Origin: Mumia sp. ZJ1417
Lineage (GTDB): Bacteria; Actinomycetota; Actinomycetes; Propionibacteriales; Nocardioidaceae
NCBI RefSeq assembly: GCF_014127285.1
Contig: NZ_CP059901.1
Location: forward strand, 682,001 to 746,000
DNA: 64,000 nt
Reading direction: 5' to 3'
Position 1 is the first letter of the stretch. The number at the start of each line of letters is the position of its first letter. The notes under the pieces are model-generated. The model ran no database searches and was not told the origin of the DNA. It saw only the letters and a list, made by a program, of their open reading frames with translations. Shown in pieces: positions 7,505 to 15,142 of the stretch. Position numbers and translations under genes: made by a program.

Positions 7505-8410
7505 TCAGAAGACCGGCTTTCCTCCGGTCACGCCGATCACGGTGCCCGTGACGTAGCTGGCATCGCTCGGGGACGCGAGGAACACGAACGCGGGTGCGAC
7601 CTCGGCCGGCTGCCCGGCCCGTCCGAGCGGCGTGTCCTTGCCGAAGGCCTCGATCTTCTCCTCCGGCTGCGTCGCCGGCTGGAGCGGAGTCCAGATCGGA
7701 CCCGGCGCGACGGCGTTGACCCGGATGCCCTCGGGTCCGAGCATCGCCGCGAGGTTGGCGGTGACGTTGTTGATCGCGGCCTTCGTCGCGGCGTAGTCGA
7801 GCAGCGTCGGCGACGGGTCGTACGCCTGGATCGACGTGCAGTTGACGACGCTCGCCCCTCGCCGCATCAGGGGGACGGCGGCCTGCGTGATCCAGAACAG
7901 CGCATAGAGGTTGGTCCGCATCACGCGGTCCAGCCGCTCGGGCGAGATCGAGGCCAGCCCGTCGCCGCGCGCCATCTGATAGCCGGCGTTGTTGACGAGC
8001 ACGTCGAGGCCGCCGAGCTCGCCGACGACCTGCGACGGCAGCGACTGCGCGGTGTGACGATCGGTGATGTCGCCGGGCAGGAGGGCGACCTTGCGTCCCT
8101 CGCGCTCGACCCACGAGGCCGTGTCCTCGGCGTCGTCCTGCTCCTCGGGCAGGTATGAGAGGGCGACGTCCGCCCCTTCTCGGGCGTACGCGATCGCGAC
8201 CGCGCGCCCGATCCCGGAGTCACCACCCGTGATCAGTGCACGCAGGCCGGCCAGTCGTCCGGACCCGACGTACGACTCCTCGCCGTGGTCGGGGACGGGG
8301 GACATGGCCGTGGTCGAGCCTGGTGGCTCCTGTTGCTGGCGGGGGAAGGCCCCGGAGTCGTTGAGGAGAAGCTCGGCGTTGCGGGCGACGTCGGACTCGA
8401 TGTTGGTCAT
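7505..8410 (-). CDS. Short-chain dehydrogenase/reductase with N-terminal extension
   Basis: A 301-residue SDR similar to the YhdF/YghA/glucose-dehydrogenase-like group. The Rossmann loop TGGDSGIGR is at 61-69, NNAG at 140-143, and the catalytic Ser193, Tyr206 and Lys210 are in CTSIQAY and YAATK. The ~50-residue N-terminal extension with PRQQQEPPG is typical of this group. NADP(H) or NAD(H) use and the alcohol substrate are not clear; members are often general-stress proteins. It converges on the P1 peptidase with 19 bases between. The ATG at 8410 gives the full extension. Confidence 0.92.
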   Translation of the reverse strand: MTNIESDVARNAELLLNDSGAFPRQQQEPPGSTTAMSPVPDHGEESYVGSGRLAGLRALITGGDSGIGRAVAIAYAREGADVALSYLPEEQDDAEDTASWVEREGRKVALLPGDITDRHTAQSLPSQVVGELGGLDVLVNNAGYQMARGDGLASISPERLDRVMRTNLYALFWITQAAVPLMRRGASVVNCTSIQAYDPSPTLLDYAATKAAINNVTANLAAMLGPEGIRVNAVAPGPIWTPLQPATQPEEKIEAFGKDTPLGRAGQPAEVAPAFVFLASPSDASYVTGTVIGVTGGKPVF

Positions 8411-8449
8411 GCCGTCCCCGTACCCGGTCGGCGGCGGGCCATGCGGGTG

Positions 8450-9241
8450 TCACATGCAACCAAGCTTGCCGACGGCGCGGGGCCACCTCTCTACGCGCTC
8501 ACCGTCGCCGACGAATGCCCAGGCGCCGTCGGCGGACAGCCACAGGTGGTCCTCGCCCCGGTGGAATCCTGTGTCGCGGGCGTCAGGAGGGAGCGCGACC
8601 GCCGCCTCGTACGCTCCGGAGAGCAGGGTCGCGACGTGCGGGTCGGGTTCCGGCGCGCGGACGTACTCGGCCTCGTCAATCTCGAGGAACGTCATGTCGT
8701 CCCAGGAGCAGTGCGCGGGACCGGCGTACGACTGGACGCGGCGGGTCGAGACCCGTCCGTCTGCGTCGGACCAGATCTCGTACCCCGCCTCCTCGGCGAC
8801 CTCGTCCGGCAGCTCGGAGTAGTCGCAGCGCGCCCACGACTCCACGTACCAGCCGTCCTGACCGTCGCGCACGATCAGCGCCTGACGCACCCCGCCGTCG
8901 TGGGTCAACGTGTACAACGCGCGGCCGTCGTCCTCGCGTACGCGGACGTAGCCCCCGCGCGCACCGAAGACCAGGGCCTCGTCGAAGGCGGTGCGGATCG
9001 CCTCGTCGGCGTCGTCGGAGAGGGCGCCGTTGTCGTACGCGCCGGGGTAATTGTTGCCGCCCTCCGCGGGACCGGTGCACTCGACCACATGCCCGGCCGC
9101 GCCGCGCTTGCCCGTCGCGCTCAGCGGGCCCTCGTACGTCCCAGGGGCCAGATCCTGCCCGCAGGCGGAGGTGAGGAGCAGCGCGGCGACGGCTGCGAGG
9201 CCAGGGGAGCGCGGACGGCGACGACGCAGGGGGTTCCTCAC
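8450..9241 (-). CDS. Predicted secreted lipoprotein, unknown function
   Basis: A 263-residue protein with a basic start, a hydrophobic stretch and the lipobox LTSAC at about residues 23-27, so it should be lipidated and held outside the membrane. The mature part is acidic and contains four further Cys residues, which may pair. No enzyme motif was recognised. The start is a GTG at 9241 without a clear ribosome site, yet it is the only start that leaves a good signal peptide. It sits alone between the SDR and the OhrR-like operon. Confidence 0.8.
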   Translation of the reverse strand: MRNPLRRRRPRSPGLAAVAALLLTSACGQDLAPGTYEGPLSATGKRGAAGHVVECTGPAEGGNNYPGAYDNGALSDDADEAIRTAFDEALVFGARGGYVRVREDDGRALYTLTHDGGVRQALIVRDGQDGWYVESWARCDYSELPDEVAEEAGYEIWSDADGRVSTRRVQSYAGPAHCSWDDMTFLEIDEAEYVRAPEPDPHVATLLSGAYEAAVALPPDARDTGFHRGEDHLWLSADGAWAFVGDGERVERWPRAVGKLGCM

Positions 9242-9322
9242 GACGATGAAGTCTCACACGAAGCGACGTCGGTCGGTGCTGATTTGCGGGCGGCGCTCGC
9301 AGTGAGTCCCAGCGCGAGAGCC

Positions 9323-9676
9323 TCAGCGTGAGAGCAGCGTCACCAGTGCGACGACGGTCGGTGCGGCCGCGATCGGGATCCACATCGGGGACCACAGCGA
9401 GCGCTTGAGGATGAGCCGCACGCCGACGAACGTGATCGCCGCGATCACACCCGACATGAGCGTGATCGCGATCGCGTCGCCGTGGCGGCCCTGCCCGTCG
9501 AGGACGAAGGCCAGGCCGATGCAGCCGAGGACTCCGTGAACGGTGATCGCGAAGAAGCCGATCGCTGCCACGCGGCGCTGGACCTTGCGCAGCGCCGCGA
9601 GCTCGGCCTCCCGCTGCTCGCGGGTCTTGCGTGGCGCGGTCGGACGTGGCGGCGTCGGGGTCGTGCTCTCGGTCAT
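9323..9676 (-). CDS. Small membrane protein downstream of an OhrR-like regulator
   Basis: A 117-residue protein. A polar, proline-rich and then charged N-terminus (about 1-35, KTREQREAELAALRKVQRR) leads into three predicted membrane segments around 37-57, 68-87 and 95-115. Function is not recognised. AGGAG precedes the ATG at 9676, and that ATG overlaps the stop of the OhrR-like gene (ATGA), so the repressor probably controls this protein together with itself. A role in envelope response to peroxide or a toxic compound is only inferred from this pairing. Confidence 0.8.
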   Translation of the reverse strand: MTESTTPTPPRPTAPRKTREQREAELAALRKVQRRVAAIGFFAITVHGVLGCIGLAFVLDGQGRHGDAIAITLMSGVIAAITFVGVRLILKRSLWSPMWIPIAAAPTVVALVTLLSR

Positions 9677-10140
9677 GCAGGGCTCCTGGTGGGGACGGGC
9701 TCGGTCGCCTTCTGGGCGGCGGAGATCAGTCGGTGGAGGAAGGCGTTCGCCTCGACGAGCTCGTTGGCCGTCATGCCGAGGCGCTCGAGCATCGTGACGG
9801 GCACCTTGAGCGCGCGGTCGCGCAGGTCGCGCCCGTCGTCGGTGAGCGAGATCGTCAGCGTGCGCTCGTCGCTGCTCGACCGCTCCCGCGCGATCAGGCC
9901 GAGGGCTTCGAGCCGCTTCACCAGCGGGGAGGCGGTTGCGGGCTCGAGGTGCAGGGCGGCGCTGAGGTCCTTGAGCGACTGGCCGTCGGTCTCCCACAGG
10001 GCGAGCATCACGAGGTACTGCGGGTGACTCAACCCCAGCGGCTCCAGGACCGGCCGGTACGCGGCGACGACACTGCGGGCGGCGACCGCGAGCGCGAAGC
10101 ACACCTGGTGCTCGAGGGCGAGCGAGTCGTCGATCTCCAT
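9673..10140 (-). CDS. MarR-family repressor of OhrR type
   Basis: A 155-residue winged-helix MarR protein. The N-terminal segment HQVCFALAVAARSVVAAYRPVL and the following GLSHPQYLVMLALWE read like OhrR, with a Cys at position 14 where OhrR has its redox-sensing Cys. The DNA-binding part is LHLEPATASPLVKRLEALGL, and DERTLTI forms the wing. OhrR relatives sense organic hydroperoxides and repress ohr; here the partner is instead the small membrane protein, coupled by ATGA. An ATTAG-N4-CTAAT repeat overlaps its promoter and suggests autorepression. The ATG at 10140 lies about where transcription should start, so the message may be leaderless. Confidence 0.85.
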   Translation of the reverse strand: MEIDDSLALEHQVCFALAVAARSVVAAYRPVLEPLGLSHPQYLVMLALWETDGQSLKDLSAALHLEPATASPLVKRLEALGLIARERSSSDERTLTISLTDDGRDLRDRALKVPVTMLERLGMTANELVEANAFLHRLISAAQKATEPVPTRSPA

Positions 10141-10147
10141 GACATTC

Positions 10148-10173
10148 AGTGTACGAACGATTAGGGCACTAAT
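10148..10173 (-). promoter_or_regulatory. Promoter with ATTAG-N4-CTAAT operator for the OhrR-like gene
   Basis: On the minus strand TACACT (10153-10148) is a good -10 eight bases before the ATG. Just upstream ATTAG at 10160-10164 and CTAAT at 10169-10173 form an inverted repeat with a 4-base spacer, in the position where the repressor would block RNA polymerase. Binding by the adjacent MarR protein is inferred. Confidence 0.55.
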
Positions 10174-10194
10174 TGTTTGGGGGCCTCTGATTCC

Positions 10195-10219
10195 GCATGA
10201 GGGTGCTCCCGCTGGGTAT
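10195..10219 (+). promoter_or_regulatory. Sigma-B-like promoter before the coiled-coil gene
   Basis: GCAT (10195-10198), 15 bases, then GGGTAT (10214-10219) fits the actinobacterial stress-sigma form GNNT-N14-16-GGGTA(C/T). It lies 35 bases before the ATG at 10255, which has GGGGTAGGG as ribosome site. A sigma factor of that group is encoded at 23,677. Confidence 0.4.
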
Positions 10220-10254
10220 CGGGGGAGTGACTCGTACGTAGGGGGTAGGGACAT

Positions 10255-11187
10255 ATGGCCACTCAAGGAACGATGTGGCGAGCGTCCAAGCGCGTTGTCG
10301 GAGGGCTCAAGGACCTTCCGCGCAACACCGCATGGCTCGTCTCGAAGGCCGTCAACGTGGACGGCGCCCAGGAGGGCGCGACGCATGCCGCGTCGCAGTC
10401 CAAGAACGGTGTCGTCGACCAGGTGCGCCGTGCGACTGCGGTCGTCGCCGACAAGGTCCCGGGGATCGACTCGGTCGAGACACGGCTCACGCGCGCTCAC
10501 GCTGCGGTCGAGCGGGCACGTGCGGAGGAGCGGGACGCGCTAGCCCATGCGCAGGAGGCCAAGCAGCGTGCGGACGAGGCCAGCGCGGCCGAGAAGGACG
10601 GTCGCGAACGCCTCCGCGCCGCGCAGAAGGAGGCGCACGACTATGTCGAGCAGCGCGTGCGGGAGGCACGACGACGTGCCGACGAGCAGGTCGAGGCGGA
10701 GCGCCGCGAGGCTGACGGTGAGGCGCAGGCCCGTCTCGAGGACGTCCGCGGCGACGTCGAGCGGGAGGTCGAGAAGCGTCGGGCTGACGCCGACGAGGCT
10801 GCCCGCAACGCCCAGCAGCGCATCGACGCCGCGCACGCCGCGATGAGCGAGGCACGCCAGCTCGCCGACGAGGCGACGGAGGCTGCCGACGAGGCGGCCC
10901 GGAAGGCGCGCGAAGAGGCCGACCGTCTCGTCGCCAAGGCGGAGGAGCAGGCAGGCGAGGCCGATGCCACTCGCCAGCGCGCCACCGAGGCGCGTGATGC
11001 CGTCACGAGGAGCGCGGCGCGGGCGGTCCGTGCCGAGCAGCAGGAACCCGCCACGACGAACCTGTCTCGTCGGACGAAGGCAGAGCTGCTCGACATGGCG
11101 GCTTCGCTAGGAGTTTCGGACACCTCCAACAAGAACAAGTCCCAGCTCGTCAACGCCATCCGCCGCTCGTCTCGCAGTCGAGCCTGA
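10255..11187 (+). CDS. Long coiled-coil protein with C-terminal Rho-N/SAP-like domain
   Basis: A 310-residue protein. After an N-terminal ~60 residues comes an almost unbroken Glu/Ala/Arg-rich heptad region (about 70-260), clearly a long coiled coil. The C-terminus (about 270-305), LSRRTKAELLDMAASLGVSD followed by KNKSQLVNAIRRS, matches the Rho-N-like helix-extended-loop-helix fold that binds nucleic acid. It may bridge DNA or RNA and a partner, perhaps under stress. Three tiny genes follow closely and may form an operon. No signal peptide, so cytosolic. Confidence 0.85.
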   Translation: MATQGTMWRASKRVVGGLKDLPRNTAWLVSKAVNVDGAQEGATHAASQSKNGVVDQVRRATAVVADKVPGIDSVETRLTRAHAAVERARAEERDALAHAQEAKQRADEASAAEKDGRERLRAAQKEAHDYVEQRVREARRRADEQVEAERREADGEAQARLEDVRGDVEREVEKRRADADEAARNAQQRIDAAHAAMSEARQLADEATEAADEAARKAREEADRLVAKAEEQAGEADATRQRATEARDAVTRSAARAVRAEQQEPATTNLSRRTKAELLDMAASLGVSDTSNKNKSQLVNAIRRSSRSRA

Positions 11188-11201
11188 ACGGAGTGATTCA
11201 T

Positions 11202-11363
11202 GTGAAGCTCTTCCACCGCAAGTCGCCATGGCAGCGCGCCGTCGAAAAGGTTCCGGGAGGAAGTGCCCTGCGCGGCGGTGCTCTCACCGCGGCGGGCCTG
11301 ATCGGTCTTTCGGCCGTCAGCGCCGCCGTGAGCGCGATCCGTGACAAGCAGCGTCCGTCGTGA
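11202..11363 (+). CDS. Small protein with one membrane segment (53 aa)
   Basis: Starts MKLFHRKSPWQRAV, then a Gly/Ala-rich hydrophobic stretch (about 25-45) and a basic tail DKQRPS. The GTG at 11202 has GGAG eight bases before it. An in-frame GTG at 11193 is possible, but its spacing is wrong. Its stop overlaps the next start (GTGA). It probably sits in the membrane next to the following YtxH-like protein. Function unknown. Confidence 0.7.
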   Translation: MKLFHRKSPWQRAVEKVPGGSALRGGALTAAGLIGLSAVSAAVSAIRDKQRPS

Positions 11364-11518
11364 GGCTGCGGACCCTGGCCGTCTTCGGCATCGGCTACGT
11401 CCTCGGGACGCGTGCCGGTCACGAGCGCTACGAGCAGATCGTCGCTGCCGCCAAGCGTGCGGGCAGACGTCTCGAACAGTACGGCGACCCGGATGGCACG
11501 GGCGCACGCACGCGATGA
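11360..11518 (+). CDS. YtxH-like small protein (52 aa)
   Basis: Contains FGIGYVLGTRAGHERYEQI, the compact motif found in many short actinobacterial proteins annotated as YtxH-like or membrane-anchored. A short hydrophobic start is followed by basic, polar residues. It is translationally coupled to the 53-residue protein before it by a 4-base overlap. Its biochemical role is not known; association with stress or envelope is inferred from the sigma-B-like promoter upstream of the cluster. Confidence 0.75.
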   Translation: MRLRTLAVFGIGYVLGTRAGHERYEQIVAAAKRAGRRLEQYGDPDGTGARTR

Positions 11519-11783
11519 CGGCGCTCCGACGCTGGCCGACGGCGCCGTCGTCAGGGCTTACGTCGTGGCGCGGCTGCTCGGTGTACGTCTGCTGAAGCTG
11601 GAGGCGACGATTCTGCTCGCCCCACCGCCCGGGCCGTCCGCGCTCGAGCAACCGGTGCTCGGCACTGCCCTGCGGGGCGCCACGCCGCTGGCTCCGGTCA
11701 CGGCGCCGGCGCGCGACGGTGGTCTCCCCGAGGCGCAGCGCCTGCTCGCGGAGGCGCGAGCCGCGCTCGATACCTCACGCTGA
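11493..11783 (+). CDS. Hypothetical protein (96 aa)
   Basis: An open frame from ATG 11493 that overlaps the YtxH-like gene by 26 bases and keeps the strong G/C third-position bias of real genes here. The product has a hydrophobic middle (VVRAYVVARLLGVRLLKLEA, about 20-40), a proline-rich loop, and an amphipathic C-terminal helix. No family was recognised and no good ribosome site is seen, so translation would depend on coupling. It ends just before a hairpin shared with the convergent transporter gene. Confidence 0.5.
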   Translation: MARAHARDDGAPTLADGAVVRAYVVARLLGVRLLKLEATILLAPPPGPSALEQPVLGTALRGATPLAPVTAPARDGGLPEAQRLLAEARAALDTSR

Positions 11784-11790
11784 GACGTCC

Positions 11791-11807
11791 TGAGACGGAC
11801 AGTCTCA
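11791..11807. terminator. Hairpin between convergent genes
   Basis: TGAGAC-GGACA-GTCTCA forms a 6-bp stem that overlaps the stop codon of the dicarboxylate transporter and lies 8 bases after the stop of the 96-aa gene. A direct copy of TGAGAC at 11780-11785 precedes it. No T run follows, so its strength is uncertain. Confidence 0.4.
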
Positions 11808-13148
11808 GATGAACAGCCGCGAGATCAGCAGCGCCGTCGGCACCGAGACGATCGCCATCACGAGCGTCGGCAGCATGAACGAGTGGTTCAGGACGTACTT
11901 GCCGATCTTGGTCGAGCCCGTCTGGTCGATCTCGACCGCCGCGAGCTGCGAGCCGTTTGCCGGGAGGGTCATGACGCCGCCCATGGCCGGGAGGTACGCA
12001 GCGAGGGTAGGCGTCGCGATACCGAGGCTGATGCCGAGCGGGATCATCGTGTTGACCGCTGCGGACTGGCTCGTGGTCGCGGCCGCGACCAGGAACAGGC
12101 CGATCGCGAGGAACCACGGTGCTTCCTTCGCGATGTCGGTGAGACCGCCGATCACGGTCTCCTCATTGCCGGCGATGAACGTGTTCGCGAGCCAGGCGAT
12201 GCCGAGCAGGGCGATGATCGCGGTGAGGCCCGACTTCGTGAGCGGGGCGTCGAGCACCGCGCCCGGCTTGACCTTGCCGACGTACATCACGGCCAGAGCG
12301 ACGACCAGCATCACCATGATGAGCAGCGTCGTCAGCGACAGCGTCTCGGTCTTGCCGTCCACCTCGTACGTCGGCAACAGCTCGTCGAAGGCGCCGAGGA
12401 TGACGACCACGAGGACGCCGGCGAAGAAGACACCTGCAGCGCGCTTCGCCGTGACCGGGACGTGTGCGCCCTTGACCTCGCCGGTGTCGGCGGCGGGCGG
12501 ATGGATCAGGCCTGCGGCGAGACGTCGCTGGAACTCGGGGTCGTCCTTCAGGTCGTGTCCGACGCGGCTCTGGATCACCGCCGCGACGATGGTGCCGAGC
12601 AGGACCGCCGGGAACGTGATGACGAGGATCTCGCCGAGGCTGAGCGCATCGTCCTGGCCCCCGGTGAGGCCCACGAACGCGGCCATCGCCGCCGCGACCG
12701 GGCTCGCCGCGAGCGCGAAGCCCGAGACCGCCACCGACGTCGCGAGCGGACGCTCCGGGCGGATGCCGCGCTCGTACGCGACCTCGTAGATGACCGGAAG
12801 CAACGGGAAGATGATGTTGCCGGTGCCTGCTCCGGCGCAGAACGCGAAGGTGATCAGCGGTGCCAGGTAGTTCACGAGCTTCGGCCGTGCGCGGATGACC
12901 TTCTCCGCGAGGAACACCAGGTAGTCGATGCCGCCCGCCGCCTGCATCGCGGACGCCGCCGTGATCACGGCGATGATCACCATGATCGCGTCACTCGGGA
13001 TGCTGCCTGGCGGCGCCCCGAAGATGAAGACGAGGATCAGGACGCCGACGGCGCCCCAGAGACCGAGACCGACGCCGCCGATCTTGACGCCCATGTAGAT
13101 GGCGCCGACGACGACAAGGGCCTGCAGGATCAGCAGGAAGGTGTCCAC
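11805..13148 (-). CDS. Anaerobic C4-dicarboxylate transporter (DcuA/DcuB family)
   Basis: A 447-residue integral membrane protein with about ten to twelve hydrophobic segments. FCAGAGTGNIIFPLLPVIYE and SAMQAAGGIDYLV are Dcu-type motifs, as is the C-terminal PAMGGVMTLPANGSQLAAVE. Dcu carriers exchange or take up fumarate, malate, succinate and aspartate across the cytoplasmic membrane. The start is GTG at 13148 after GAGAGG. It follows the M20 dipeptidase on the same strand with a 50-base gap holding a small hairpin, so peptide or aspartate salvage could link the two. Exact substrate unknown. Confidence 0.9.
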   Translation of the reverse strand: MDTFLLILQALVVVGAIYMGVKIGGVGLGLWGAVGVLILVFIFGAPPGSIPSDAIMVIIAVITAASAMQAAGGIDYLVFLAEKVIRARPKLVNYLAPLITFAFCAGAGTGNIIFPLLPVIYEVAYERGIRPERPLATSVAVSGFALAASPVAAAMAAFVGLTGGQDDALSLGEILVITFPAVLLGTIVAAVIQSRVGHDLKDDPEFQRRLAAGLIHPPAADTGEVKGAHVPVTAKRAAGVFFAGVLVVVILGAFDELLPTYEVDGKTETLSLTTLLIMVMLVVALAVMYVGKVKPGAVLDAPLTKSGLTAIIALLGIAWLANTFIAGNEETVIGGLTDIAKEAPWFLAIGLFLVAAATTSQSAAVNTMIPLGISLGIATPTLAAYLPAMGGVMTLPANGSQLAAVEIDQTGSTKIGKYVLNHSFMLPTLVMAIVSVPTALLISRLFI

Positions 13149-13166
13149 GCGCGTACCTCTCGGTAG

Positions 13167-13180
13167 CCCGGCAAACCGGG
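13167..13180 (-). other. Intercistronic hairpin CCCGG-CAAA-CCGGG
   Basis: A 5-bp GC stem with a CAAA loop between the stop of the M20 dipeptidase and the start of the dcu gene. There is no T tract, so it may act as an RNA-stability element or weak attenuator rather than a full terminator. Confidence 0.35.
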
Positions 13181-13198
13181 GGATGGGGGAAGGAAGTG

Positions 13199-14533
13199 CT
13201 ACTCGGCGAGCGCCTGGATGAGGAGTGCCTGAGCGAGTGCCATGTTCTCGATCTCGGAAGGGTCGACGGATTCGTTCGGGCCGTGGATGTTGGCCTTCGC
13301 CGCGTCCTCGGCGCCGACGAGGACGAAGTCGGCGGAGGGCGCGGCGTCACGCAGCGTGTCGAGCAGCGGGATCGACCCGCCCGAGCCGACCGTCTCCACC
13401 TGCTTGCCGTACGCGGTGGCGAGCGCGTCGCGCATCAGGCCGAAGGCCCTCCCGTCCGTCTCCTGCGAGAACGGCGGGCTGACCTTGTCCTCGTGAACGT
13501 CGATCTGGACGTGCCACGGGGCGACGGAGCGGAGGTGGTTCATCAGCTTCTCGACCGCGTCGCGCGGATTCTGTCCGGGCGGGATCCGCATCGCGACGAC
13601 CGCGCGCGCCGTTGGCTGGAGCACGTTCGACGCCTCGGCCACCGGGGTGGCGTCCATGCCGAGCACGCTGATCGACGGCTTCGACCACAGCCGCGAGGCG
13701 ATCGAGCCCGTGCCGACGAGGTCCACGCCGTCGAGGACGCCGGCGTTGGCGCGCAGCATCTCCTCGGAGTAGTCGGGGCCTTCCCATTCACCGGACGCGA
13801 TGCCCTCCACGAGGCAGTTGCCGTCGTCGTCGATGAGCGTCGACAGCAACTTGATGAGTGCCATCTGGGCATCGGGCGCCGCGCCGCCGAACAGCCCGGA
13901 GTGGACCGGTTGCGCGAGCGTACGGACCTCGACGACCGCTTTCACGTGGCCGCGCAGCCCGATGCTGAGCACCGGCTCGCCGACCGTCAGGTTGCCCATG
14001 TCGGCGACGACCATGACGTCGGCCTGGACACGGTCCGGGTTCGCTTCGACCCACGACTCGAGGTGGCTGATCGTCTCCTCCTCGCCCTCGATGACGATCT
14101 TGACGCCGACTGGAGGCTTGCCGTCGAACGCCGCAAGCGTCGCCAGGTGGATCGCGATGCCGGACTTGTCATCGGCGGCGCCGCGGCCGAAGAGCCGGCC
14201 GTCCTTCCACGTCGGGGTGAACGGCTCGGTGTCCCAGCCCTGCTCCTTCGGTGCGGGCTGCACGTCGTAGTGCGCATAGAGCAGCACCGTCGGCTTGCCG
14301 TCGGGCGCCGGGATCTCTGCCGTGACGGCGGGATAGCCGTCAGGGATCTCGGTGATCTCGGCAGTGACCCCGTACCGGCCGAACGCGTCGACGACATACT
14401 GGGACATGGCATGCACAGGCTCGGACGGGAAGCCCGGGAATGCGCAGGATGGGAGGGCGACCATGGCCTCGAGATCGTCGCGGATCTGCGGCATCAATCC
14501 TGAGACCTTGGGACGCAGCGTCGAATCATCCAT
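13199..14533 (-). CDS. M20 family dipeptidase
   Basis: A 444-residue metallopeptidase of the M20 (CNDP/PepV-like) group that hydrolyses dipeptides in the cytosol with two zinc ions. Metal-binding and catalytic parts are LLYAHYDVQP, GRGAADDKSG and IEGEEETIS in the N-terminal half, and a late His in NIHGPNESV; the central insertion (RGHVKAVVEV, HSGLFGGAAPD) is the dimerisation lid. Length is standard. The ATG at 14533 is the only strong start. The dcu carrier lies downstream on the same strand. Confidence 0.94.
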   Translation of the reverse strand: MDDSTLRPKVSGLMPQIRDDLEAMVALPSCAFPGFPSEPVHAMSQYVVDAFGRYGVTAEITEIPDGYPAVTAEIPAPDGKPTVLLYAHYDVQPAPKEQGWDTEPFTPTWKDGRLFGRGAADDKSGIAIHLATLAAFDGKPPVGVKIVIEGEEETISHLESWVEANPDRVQADVMVVADMGNLTVGEPVLSIGLRGHVKAVVEVRTLAQPVHSGLFGGAAPDAQMALIKLLSTLIDDDGNCLVEGIASGEWEGPDYSEEMLRANAGVLDGVDLVGTGSIASRLWSKPSISVLGMDATPVAEASNVLQPTARAVVAMRIPPGQNPRDAVEKLMNHLRSVAPWHVQIDVHEDKVSPPFSQETDGRAFGLMRDALATAYGKQVETVGSGGSIPLLDTLRDAAPSADFVLVGAEDAAKANIHGPNESVDPSEIENMALAQALLIQALAE

Positions 14534-14593
14534 GCGCCGAAACTAGTGCCGCACCGCCAGGTCGGCGCGTCGAGCACGAGGCGCGCGTGAAAG

Positions 14594-15142
14594 TCAGCTG
14601 CGCTCGGGCTCGGGCGTGCAGAGCATGAGGAACTCCTCGCCGTCGCGCGCCGTGATCTCGTCGGCGCTCAGCCACCCCGCGTCCGGGACGTACGTGGCGC
14701 CGTCGTCGGCGTGCGCGCCTCCCTCCGCCGCGACCTCGCCGAGCGGCACTGTCGCATGGCCGACCCAGCCCTCGCCCGGACCCACGTCGACCGATAGCTC
14801 GTCGAACTCGCGCCAGTCGAACCCGGCGGGGAGCGGCTCGGTGACCGTGAACCCCTCTGGTGCGGTGCCGACCGTGAGCTGCTCCACGGTATGAGGCTGC
14901 ACCGACTCGGCGACCGTACGGACGATCACGCCGTCGTCGGACGTGAACATCAGGCGGATGCGGGTGACGCCCTCGCAGGGGGGACCGGTCAGGACCTCCA
15001 GCGCGCTCGCTGGTGCTCGCAGCGCAGCGACCTTCGGCAGCTCCGGCAGCGGGGCGCCCGCCGGGTCGCACGCGGTGAGTCCGCCGAGGACCGGGGCGAG
15101 CGCGGCCGCCACGATCGCTCGACGTGCGAGGCGTCCGTGCAT
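14594..15142 (-). CDS. Predicted lipoprotein, last gene of the ESX/WXG operon
   Basis: A 182-residue protein with an Arg-rich start, hydrophobic core and lipobox LGGLTAC (Cys at about 25). The mature chain carries PCEGVTRIRL and a C-terminal Cys (MLCTPEPERS), but no recognised domain. Its ATG overlaps the stop of the WXG/HExxH gene by one base (TGATG), so the two are coupled. That position would suit an immunity or inhibitor lipoprotein for a secreted enzyme, an inference from layout only. An unrelated envelope protein is the alternative. Confidence 0.75.
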   Translation of the reverse strand: MHGRLARRAIVAAALAPVLGGLTACDPAGAPLPELPKVAALRAPASALEVLTGPPCEGVTRIRLMFTSDDGVIVRTVAESVQPHTVEQLTVGTAPEGFTVTEPLPAGFDWREFDELSVDVGPGEGWVGHATVPLGEVAAEGGAHADDGATYVPDAGWLSADEITARDGEEFLMLCTPEPERS

